Of a stretch of 64,000 nucleotides of DNA, positions 48,466 to 55,393 are shown piece after piece. Where the stretch lies: NCBI GenBank assembly GCA_965211775.1, contig OZ242974.1, positions 4,278,001 through 4,342,000 on the forward strand, in the 5' to 3' direction. Origin of the DNA: Thiodiazotropha sp040506975. Its GTDB lineage: Bacteria; Pseudomonadota; Gammaproteobacteria; Chromatiales; Chromatiaceae. How positions within the stretch are numbered: position 1 is the stretch's first letter; each line of letters begins with the position of its first letter. The notes below the pieces were generated by a model, which was not told where the DNA came from, did not search any database, and worked only from the letters and a program-made list of their open reading frames with translations. A program made the translations under genes and the position numbers.

Positions 48466-48642
48466 ATTGGATAATCCTAACCTGATATTGAGGATACCTG
48501 GAACAAGTCGTTGGTCTATACAACAGCACATCGCCCATTTTGAATCCATCTGAATCTGATAAGGCTGTGTTTCACGACACAACTGCTACGATTATATTTT
48601 TAATGAGCAAAATATACCGGTTTTTATAAAAGCAACAACACA

Positions 48643-49770
48643 TTGAAGACCCTTACGACAAAACAGGTAGCCGGTGAGCTATCCGGCGCATTCGCCGATC
48701 TTGGCACTTTCCTGCCCATTGTAATCGCCGTGCTCACGCTGCACCTGATGGATCCGTCAGGATTGTTCATAGGCTTCGGTCTGTTTGCCCTGGCGGCCGC
48801 CGCGATCTACCGTCGTCCTATCCCCGCACAACCGATGAAAGCGGTGGCGGCCGTTGTCATCGCAGACAACCTCACAGCCGGCGCCATCGCCGTCACCGGC
48901 CTGCTTCTGGGTGCGACTGTTCTGCTGTTGACGGTCACGGGACTCGTCTCGCGTATCGGTAAAATGATACCTCAACCGGTACTCACCGGAATTCAATTGG
49001 GTGTCGGTTTGATCCTTGCCTGGGCCGGGGCGAGGTTGATACTGCAGGAGCCCATGACCGGCCTGATGTCACTGATTCTTTTACTCCTGCTGCTGCCGAC
49101 ACGTTTCAAACCCGTTGCCGCCATCCTGGTCATTCTAGGCAGCGCCATCTGGAGCGGCATTGACCGGCCCGGCCAGGTGCAGGATATCGCCATCGGTTTT
49201 TATCCGCCCCAGTGGGTCAGCATCGACTGGTCCGATGCCTGGACATCGGCTGAAACGATTCTGCTGCCACAGCTCGCCCTGACCCTGACCAACGCAATGA
49301 TCGTAACCGCGGCTATCGCAAGACATCTTTTTGAGGATCAAGCGCCACCGATCACCCCCCAGCGGCTTGGCATGAGCACCGGTGTGCTCAATCTGCTTCT
49401 GGCCCCGCTGGGCGCCTTTCCCATGTGCCATGGCGCGGGGGGCCTGGTGGTGCAGCACAGGTTCGGCGCCCGCACCGGCCTGGCGCCGGCAATATTCGGT
49501 ATCACCTGTCTCTCCATCGGCCTGCTGTTGGGGCCGAACGCCCTGCAACTGCTGCTGTTGATTCCCCTTGCTGCGGTTGGCGCACTGCTGGTTTTCGCCG
49601 GATTGGATCTTGCAATGAGCAAAGAGCTGACACGAGGTTCTCGGGAGAACCTGCCGGTTATCGTTATCACCGGGCTGGTCTGCCTGCTGCTGAATGTTGC
49701 CCTGGGGTTGTTGGTAGGGATTGCGATTGAATATCTACGAAGACGTAACAGGGAAAAGGCTCTGCCTTAA
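48643..49770 (+). CDS. MOT1-type molybdate transporter
   Basis: 375 residues with about ten membrane segments, of the SulP-related MOT1 group. Both signature motifs are present: GELSGAFADLGTFLPI at the start and PLGAFPMCHGAGGLVVQH at about residue 265. The start is TTG (48643); no ATG or GTG is available upstream in frame. MOT1 proteins take up molybdate with high affinity. The gene lies about 3 kb from a molybdopterin-dependent formate dehydrogenase cluster, with an IS in between. Confidence 0.82.
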   Translation: MKTLTTKQVAGELSGAFADLGTFLPIVIAVLTLHLMDPSGLFIGFGLFALAAAAIYRRPIPAQPMKAVAAVVIADNLTAGAIAVTGLLLGATVLLLTVTGLVSRIGKMIPQPVLTGIQLGVGLILAWAGARLILQEPMTGLMSLILLLLLLPTRFKPVAAILVILGSAIWSGIDRPGQVQDIAIGFYPPQWVSIDWSDAWTSAETILLPQLALTLTNAMIVTAAIARHLFEDQAPPITPQRLGMSTGVLNLLLAPLGAFPMCHGAGGLVVQHRFGARTGLAPAIFGITCLSIGLLLGPNALQLLLLIPLAAVGALLVFAGLDLAMSKELTRGSRENLPVIVITGLVCLLLNVALGLLVGIAIEYLRRRNREKALP

Positions 49771-49798
49771 GAGATGAGCCGCAAACCGCAAACCCTAT

Positions 49799-50227
49799 TC
49801 ACTTCACCGTAATGGTGATTTTTTCGGAAAGGATGGGCGGATCGAACGGGATATGATCCTTGTCGCCCAACATCAACTGCAGGGTATGGCTACCTTTGGC
49901 AAGGTCGAGTGTGACCTCTGTCTGGCCGCCTCCGAAATGGCGATGGTTCTCATCCGACGGCAAGGGTTTGTCCATGGCCGGCATCGCTTTCACATCGATC
50001 AGCAGATGATGATGACCGGTCTTCTCGCGCGCGATACCCGCGGGCGCGACACCCATGCCCTTCAATCCAAAACGCACAGTGACCGGGCCGTTCACCTGCT
50101 CACCGTTGGCCGGCGAGATGATATACAGCTTGACACCGTCAGGCGCCGGTGTGCCGGCAATGATCTGCGGCGCATAGAGCGCAAGCCACAGCATGGCGAT
50201 AAAACATTTATTGATACGAGAGGACAT
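49799..50227 (-). CDS. DUF4399 domain secreted protein
   Basis: 142 residues: a signal peptide (to IIAG) and then the DUF4399 pattern, with YIISPANGEQVNGPVTVRFG, GHHHLLID, HRHFGGGQTEVTLDL and HTLQLMLGDKDHIPF. The clustered histidines suggest metal binding, but no function is established. The gene ends 29 bases from the transporter stop, convergent with it. IS1595 copy 5 is 36 bases upstream of the start and may have cut off the promoter. Confidence 0.8.
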   Translation of the reverse strand: MSSRINKCFIAMLWLALYAPQIIAGTPAPDGVKLYIISPANGEQVNGPVTVRFGLKGMGVAPAGIAREKTGHHHLLIDVKAMPAMDKPLPSDENHRHFGGGQTEVTLDLAKGSHTLQLMLGDKDHIPFDPPILSEKITITVK

Positions 50228-50263
50228 GATGACCTCCAGGAGATTGCTGGATTTTTAATTTAT

Positions 50264-51292
50264 CCTGATTACCCCTAAACCTCAGCCATTCTCAAGAGGC
50301 GATATGGCATAGGTGGAGTGCGAAGAGCGGCAAAAAGCAATCGTTCAATCATGGCGGGTAAATCGAAACGGCGGTTAAACCGATATTCGAACTCAGCAAG
50401 ATAACGCGACACATGTTTATCTCGAATCGCATGAAAAGTACCCAACAGACTGTTTTTGACATTACCCAACATCGTGGTTACCCATTTGAAGCACGAATAC
50501 TGGACACTTTGGCGCCCACCACCCGTCACCATGGGGTTATGATGGCAATCAGCGGTTGTCACGCCACTAAAGCACCAAAGCCCATCGGTAAAGACTTCGC
50601 TGCCAGGCATCAAGCAGGAGCGGGCGTAGCGGGCGATTTCACGTTTGCGGAAGCCCCTTACACGACGCAGTTGAATTTTCATGGGCCTGCCGTCCCGCGT
50701 CGTCTCAACAGCAGCTACGAAAGGGATTTTGTTGCGCGACCCACGACCACGCTTACCGGCTTGCTCGCCTCCGAGATAAGCATCATCCAATTCGATGCGA
50801 CCGGCCAGTTTTTTTCCACGCTCACGTTCCATCATCACCTGCATCAACTTATGCTTGAGTCGCCAGGCCGTATTGTAGTTCACCCCGATTTCGCGGGAAA
50901 GTTGCAGCGCCGAGATACTTTTCTTGCGTTGGGTCAACAGATAGATCGCAAGAAACCACGTTCTCAGCGGCAGCTTGGTGCCATGGAAGATGCTGCCGGC
51001 GGTCAGGGAAGTCTGATGATGGCACTTGTGACATTGATATATCTGACGCTTTTTGAGTTCACAGCCTGTTGTGTTGCCGCACTCAGGGCAGACATAGCCC
51101 GTCGGCCAGCGCAAATCATACAATGCCTGTCGACACTGATCCTCGGTCCCATATTGTTCCAGAAAATCGTGCAAACCAAGACCTTTTTGAAATTGAATAG
51201 TATTTCTCGGCATGATGAAATCCTCTTTTATTCAGTAGGTTCCATCATGCTTGCACCACAGGCTCAATAGCTGAGCCTCATGAGTAATCAGG
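50264..51292 (-). mobile_element. IS1595-type insertion sequence, copy 5
   Basis: 1029 bp. The target duplication is TAATTTAT (50256-50263 and 51293-51300). It is the last IS before the IS-free formate dehydrogenase region. Confidence 0.96.
50275..51213 (-). CDS. IS1595 family transposase, copy 5
   Basis: 312 residues, intact. Its private change is KWVTTMLGN (Asn to Thr) in the third catalytic segment, where the other copies have KWVNTMLGN; this could reduce activity. Confidence 0.92.
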   Translation of the reverse strand: MPRNTIQFQKGLGLHDFLEQYGTEDQCRQALYDLRWPTGYVCPECGNTTGCELKKRQIYQCHKCHHQTSLTAGSIFHGTKLPLRTWFLAIYLLTQRKKSISALQLSREIGVNYNTAWRLKHKLMQVMMERERGKKLAGRIELDDAYLGGEQAGKRGRGSRNKIPFVAAVETTRDGRPMKIQLRRVRGFRKREIARYARSCLMPGSEVFTDGLWCFSGVTTADCHHNPMVTGGGRQSVQYSCFKWVTTMLGNVKNSLLGTFHAIRDKHVSRYLAEFEYRFNRRFDLPAMIERLLFAALRTPPMPYRLLRMAEV

Positions 51293-51615
51293 TAATTTAT
51301 TGACCGGAAGCCCTCGTCGGTTTCGACGCAGACAGCCCAGTGGCTCCCTTGTGACCTAAGACAATTCAAGTACAGCATATGTTGAACATCTATAACCCTT
51401 TAAAAAAGGGCAATTCATGGGCGGAAACCACTGTAGAAGATTGGCTGAAACAGTCCGCAAATGAACACGGACAAACGCAATTCAAGAAAACTGTCTGGTT
51501 ACCGTGATCCGCTGCGGAGATTCATACTTTGTCCTGTTGTTGTACTGATATACGCATTCCCACGCGGGAGGGTGGCAATGAGATAACTTAAAAAAGCATT
51601 CTCTTGTATTTGCGT
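51293..51615. other. Intergenic region downstream of the formate dehydrogenase operon
   Basis: 323 bases without a gene. It contains the left arm of a long-range inverted repeat (51454-51480) whose right arm overlaps the end of the upstream gene, and near 51558 a degenerate TTCCCACGCGGGAGGGTGG string of a kind often repeated in related genomes (recollection, unverified). Confidence 0.4.
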
Positions 51616-51636
51616 TTATTCGCGTTCATTTGCGGA
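51454..51636. repeat. Inverted repeat spanning the stop of the DsrK-like gene
   Basis: Arm 51454-51480 (TCCGCAAATGAACACGGACA and on) is an imperfect inverse of 51610-51636 (TTGCGTTTATTCGCGTTCAT and on); 24 of 27 positions pair. The right arm codes the last residues KSANERE and the stop of the DsrK-like gene. It may act as a transcript-end stem or be a dispersed repeat captured as coding sequence. Confidence 0.6.
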
Positions 51637-52911
51637 CTTCTGTTTTCTCTCGGACGAAGCCGTCAAATGATCCGCGACCAATTCGGTCAGGCTGATCACT
51701 TCGGTATCCATATCGTTGTGTTCTATGCCCTCCTCCAGGATGATGCGGCAATTGGCGCATGCCGTGACAATGGTATTAACCCCGGTCTCCCGCAGCTGTT
51801 TTTTCTTGCGGTCGAACACATGCAGCCGTAACGGCTCGGCGCGTTCGTTCGCACTCACGCCACCGCCTCCGCCGCAGCACCAGTTCATTGCCCCATGGTC
51901 TTTCATTTCGACGAAATTTTCCGCCACGCTGTTGAGCAATTCACGGGGCTGCTGCACCACGCCACCGCGCCGAACGATCTGGCAGGGATCGTGTAGCGTC
52001 ATCGGCGTGCTGTCCTTGTATTCCAGTTGCAGACGCCCTTCGGCTTTCAGCTGCTCCAGCAGTTCCAGAATATGGATCACCTCGAAGGGATAGTGGCGGC
52101 CGACCAGGTTCGGCCCCTCCCAACGTATTGCGGTATAGGCATGCCCGCACTCCGGGCTGATCACATAATTGACAGCCAGCTCTTCCGCCGCGATCACTAC
52201 CCGGTTGACCAGTTCCGCGGCCGCCTCTTTGTTGCCGATCTGGATTCCGCTGTTGGTGGCCTCGAATGCCTTGCTGCTGATGGTCCAGGAGACCCCCGCC
52301 GCATCGAAGATACGCGCAATGCTCTCGATGTACTCCGGGAAATTGACTATCTCCATCGAGGAGAAGAGGGTCATATAGTCAGCTCCCTTTTTGTCTATCG
52401 GAATCTGCAGTCCGGTATCCTTCTCCACATGCGCCAGAGCGGCCTTGAGTGTCTTGAGAGTGACGCCCATGGGGCTGCCGATCTTCAACGCCCGCCGGGT
52501 CGCCTCCTTCATGCCGTCGGGCGCATAACCGGCAACCGAAAAGCCCTCCCGCTGTTTTCTGATCATGTAGGTGATGTCGTTGCCCACCGGACAGACCATG
52601 GAGCAACGTCCGCACAGGGTGCAGCTGTCATAGACCAGCGTCTCCCAATCGGCAAAGTCCTGCTCGGTCAGGGATTCACTCAATCCGAAGATTGATCCCA
52701 ACTTGCCCCAGAAGGTATGCTCCCGCCGCCACAGCTTCTTCATCGGTTCCACCTTGTAGATCGGTGTGTAGCGGGGATCTTGCGTCTCTGTATAGAAGAG
52801 ACAGGCCTCGGCGCAGAGTCCGCAGTGGACACAACTGGAGAAGTAGGATGAGATCCTTGCGTCTATCTGCTGGCGTAGCGCTTCGACACCCAGATCGAAC
52901 TGTACATTCAT
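51616..52911 (-). CDS. DsrK/HdrD-like iron-sulfur protein with CCG domains
   Basis: 431 residues. Two 4Fe-4S motifs lie near the N-terminus: CVHCGLCAEACLF, and CTLCGRCSMVCPVG. Two CCG-type modules follow, with SPECGHAY, LHDPCQIVRRGG and NWCCGGGGGV, and then CANCRIILEEG. This is the layout of HdrD and DsrK, which carry out thiol-disulfide chemistry at a special cluster and receive electrons from a membrane cytochrome b. That cytochrome is encoded next to it. It is cytoplasmic or membrane-associated, with no signal. The substrate here is unknown, and glycolate-oxidase GlcF-like subunits share part of the pattern. Confidence 0.8.
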   Translation of the reverse strand: MNVQFDLGVEALRQQIDARISSYFSSCVHCGLCAEACLFYTETQDPRYTPIYKVEPMKKLWRREHTFWGKLGSIFGLSESLTEQDFADWETLVYDSCTLCGRCSMVCPVGNDITYMIRKQREGFSVAGYAPDGMKEATRRALKIGSPMGVTLKTLKAALAHVEKDTGLQIPIDKKGADYMTLFSSMEIVNFPEYIESIARIFDAAGVSWTISSKAFEATNSGIQIGNKEAAAELVNRVVIAAEELAVNYVISPECGHAYTAIRWEGPNLVGRHYPFEVIHILELLEQLKAEGRLQLEYKDSTPMTLHDPCQIVRRGGVVQQPRELLNSVAENFVEMKDHGAMNWCCGGGGGVSANERAEPLRLHVFDRKKKQLRETGVNTIVTACANCRIILEEGIEHNDMDTEVISLTELVADHLTASSERKQKSANERE

Positions 52912-52938
52912 AGCACCCCCCTAATCCGCATCTATAAC

Positions 52939-52955
52939 ACCCGATTATAGCGGGT
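52939..52955 (-). promoter_or_regulatory. Intercistronic hairpin
   Basis: ACCCG/CGGGT stem with a 7-base loop in the 70-base gap between the cytochrome b and DsrK-like genes. It could stabilise or attenuate the transcript between the two. Confidence 0.3.
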
Positions 52956-52981
52956 GGGTCCAAGGATGTGAGAAATGCGGG

Positions 52982-53623
52982 CTACGCGTTGACACCTTTG
53001 CGCCCCATGGTTGCGCCGGTATAACCGCGACTCAAGATAAAGGTGAAAGTATGCATCAGCTTGCTGAAGGGAAAGTAGATCAGCAGCAATTCAGCCAGCA
53101 GCAGATGGATGAGGCGCAGGCTTTCGAATGATTGCGCCAATGCCAGACAGCCGGTCAGCATGACCAAAAAAACCAACAGGCTGCCCAAGTGGTCATCCAG
53201 GTCGGAGAGCAGGCGGGTCACCGGACTGAGCAGACGATGTATCCACAACAACAGCAGGCCCAGAAAAGCCAGTTCGGCGGAAAGGATGAAGGCCCAGTGG
53301 GGTATAGCGGTCCAGCCGAGACCGGTGATCCGCTCGGCGATGAAATCGATATGGGGCTGGGCGAAGAAGAGCAGCACGAAGAGTCCGATATGGAACAGAT
53401 AACCGGCGACCAGCAGGAGCCGTCCACGGGTGGCTGCACTGCGTTCATACACAGAGCGGCTGAAGACAGTGCGAATGGCGCCAGTGGAAGCACTTCCCCT
53501 GGGGGTGGCCAGGTCTTTTCTGTTGCCCGCCATGAGTATCGTTACGATACGCCAGGTGACGCCTATCAAAAAGACGCTCAGGGAGAAGATCCACAGGGGG
53601 CCGTCGATGAACTGTGCGATCAC
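52982..53623 (-). CDS. NarI/DsrM-like cytochrome b subunit
   Basis: 213 residues with five hydrophobic segments and paired histidines in GYLFHIGLFVLLFF, LLLWIHRLL, LRLIHLLLAELLLIYFPFSKLMHTFTFI. These resemble the heme-binding helices of nitrate reductase gamma and DsrM. Such subunits exchange electrons between quinone and a cytoplasmic iron-sulfur partner, here the DsrK-like protein downstream. The start overlaps the stop of the formate dehydrogenase cytochrome gene (ATGA, 53620-53623), which ties the module to that operon. Confidence 0.82.
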   Translation of the reverse strand: MIAQFIDGPLWIFSLSVFLIGVTWRIVTILMAGNRKDLATPRGSASTGAIRTVFSRSVYERSAATRGRLLLVAGYLFHIGLFVLLFFAQPHIDFIAERITGLGWTAIPHWAFILSAELAFLGLLLLWIHRLLSPVTRLLSDLDDHLGSLLVFLVMLTGCLALAQSFESLRLIHLLLAELLLIYFPFSKLMHTFTFILSRGYTGATMGRKGVNA

Positions 53624-54708
53624 TTGCCGGCCTCCCGTAACTCTCTGCCAAGGGATTCGTTCATATCGGGATCGCTGAATCGATTCACCTCTTCATTGGC
53701 GATCGCTTCACCCCGTTTTTCCATCTGTGTCGCCCACAGATCGTGATGCTCCTTGGCCCAGTTAAGATCGCAGTAACCGGTCGTCATACCGTCGATGGCG
53801 CCCTCCATGCCGATGCTGCCGATATAGATGTGGCCGAGGATCACACCGATCATGAGTATCGCGCCGATGGCGTGACCCACATGGGCCAGCTCCATCCACA
53901 CCCGGCTCTGACCGAAAACGGGAAATATCAATACCAGCCCGGAGACGACGATCACCGAGCCCACGAGCACCAGCATCCAGAACATGCTCTTCTCGCCCAT
54001 ATTGAAGAAGTTGGACGGAACATGTTTCTTACCGATGATGCCTCCACCCCGTAACAGCCAACTCATATCCCCCTTCTGGTAGATATTGCGCCGGACGAAT
54101 TTCACAAACACCAGGATCAGCGCAACCATAAACAGCGGCCCCATCAGGTTGTGACCCTCCTTACTGGCCGATGCAATGATCGAGAAGACCTCCTTGCCGA
54201 AGATGGGTATCAACAGCGGGCGGCCGAATAATATGATCAGGCCGGTGATGGCGAGAAACAGGAAAATCGAAGCCATGAACCAGTGGATCAATCGCTCATA
54301 GCTGGTGTAACGGGGAAGCTTCCTGTCCGATGCCCCGCCGACGATCTTCACCTTGCCGCGTACCATGTAGAAAACCGCCAGGCCGGCAACGATACCCAGC
54401 AGCAGGTAACCACCGATGGGAATCAACTGCTGCATGCGGAATTTACGCCACTTATCGCCATTGGCATTGATCAGCACACCCGAATCCACTCCCTTCACCT
54501 GGGTGGTGCCTGATATGGGCATATCACGCTGACGCACGTCCCGCCACAATTCCGCGGCAGGATTGAGCACCATCGTCGATGGCATGCCTTTCGGCTGCTT
54601 GGTATCAGCAAAAGTCTCCAATGGCAGAAGAAGCAACCACAGCAGCCACAGGAAACCCCCTGTTTTGAGGCCAAGGCCGGCCTGAGAAAGGTTGCTTACC
54701 CTGTACAT
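53620..54708 (-). CDS. Formate dehydrogenase cytochrome b556 (gamma) subunit
   Basis: 362 residues. A signal-like N-terminus (GGFLWLLWLLLLPLETFAD) and a periplasmic stretch of about 60 residues precede the usual four-helix core: RYTSYERLIHWFMASIFLFL, GHNLMGPLFMVALILVFVKF, SMFWMLVLVGSVIVVSGLVL, and LAHVGHAIGAILMIGVILGHIYIG. The histidines of the first, second and fourth helices are the likely heme ligands. It accepts electrons from the beta subunit and reduces quinone. The extra N-terminal segment is typical of the long form found in Proteobacteria. Confidence 0.88.
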   Translation of the reverse strand: MYRVSNLSQAGLGLKTGGFLWLLWLLLLPLETFADTKQPKGMPSTMVLNPAAELWRDVRQRDMPISGTTQVKGVDSGVLINANGDKWRKFRMQQLIPIGGYLLLGIVAGLAVFYMVRGKVKIVGGASDRKLPRYTSYERLIHWFMASIFLFLAITGLIILFGRPLLIPIFGKEVFSIIASASKEGHNLMGPLFMVALILVFVKFVRRNIYQKGDMSWLLRGGGIIGKKHVPSNFFNMGEKSMFWMLVLVGSVIVVSGLVLIFPVFGQSRVWMELAHVGHAIGAILMIGVILGHIYIGSIGMEGAIDGMTTGYCDLNWAKEHHDLWATQMEKRGEAIANEEVNRFSDPDMNESLGRELREAGK

Positions 54709-54737
54709 GGAACGTCAGCTCTCCCTTTAGCCCGCAA

Positions 54738-55367
54738 TCACTCTTTAGCACTGCTCTTGCCGGCGGCACTGTAAGGTGCGCGGAACGAGGCATCGCGATA
54801 GGAGACACCCCGCGCCATCACACTCGCGCTGCGATTGATGATGCGTTTGCGATAGATCTCGGAGATGGTATCCGAATCCCCCGCCAGCAACGCTTTGGTG
54901 GAGCACATCTCAGCACATAGCGGCAGCTTGCCTTCGGCCAGTCGGTTGGAACCGTACTTGCGATGCTCTTCGGAGCTGTTGTCGGCCTCCGGCCCACCGG
55001 CGCAGAAGGTACATTTATCCATCTTGCCTCGCGTGGCGAAGGCGCCGTCCTCGGGAAACTGCGGTGCGCCGAAGGGGCAGGCATAGAAACAGTAACCGCA
55101 ACCGATGCAGATATCCTTGTCATGCAGAACAACGCCGTCTTGGGTGGTATAGAAGCAGTCCACCGGGCAGACCGTGGCGCAAGGCGCATCCGAACAGTGC
55201 ATGCAGGCCACCGAGAGGGAGCGCTCACCCTCGTCGCCGTCATTGATGGTCACCACCCTGCGGCGGTTCACCCCCCATGGAACCTCGTTCTCGTTCTTAC
55301 AGGCGGTTACGCATGCATTGCACTCGATACAACGTTCCGGATCACAATAAAATTTCATTCGTGCCAT
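54738..55367 (-). CDS. Formate dehydrogenase iron-sulfur (beta) subunit
   Basis: 209 residues with four ferredoxin-type cysteine motifs: CIECNACVTACKNE, CMHCSDAPCATVCPVD, CIGCGYCFYACPFG, and KCTFC with a later CAEMCSTKALLAGD. It passes electrons from FdhA to the cytochrome b. There is no C-terminal membrane helix, unlike E. coli FdnH, so it is the short soluble form. It lies 26 bases after fdhA. Confidence 0.9.
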   Translation of the reverse strand: MARMKFYCDPERCIECNACVTACKNENEVPWGVNRRRVVTINDGDEGERSLSVACMHCSDAPCATVCPVDCFYTTQDGVVLHDKDICIGCGYCFYACPFGAPQFPEDGAFATRGKMDKCTFCAGGPEADNSSEEHRKYGSNRLAEGKLPLCAEMCSTKALLAGDSDTISEIYRKRIINRSASVMARGVSYRDASFRAPYSAAGKSSAKE

Positions 55368-55393
55368 GTTAGTGTCCTCTGTTTAAAACCCGG

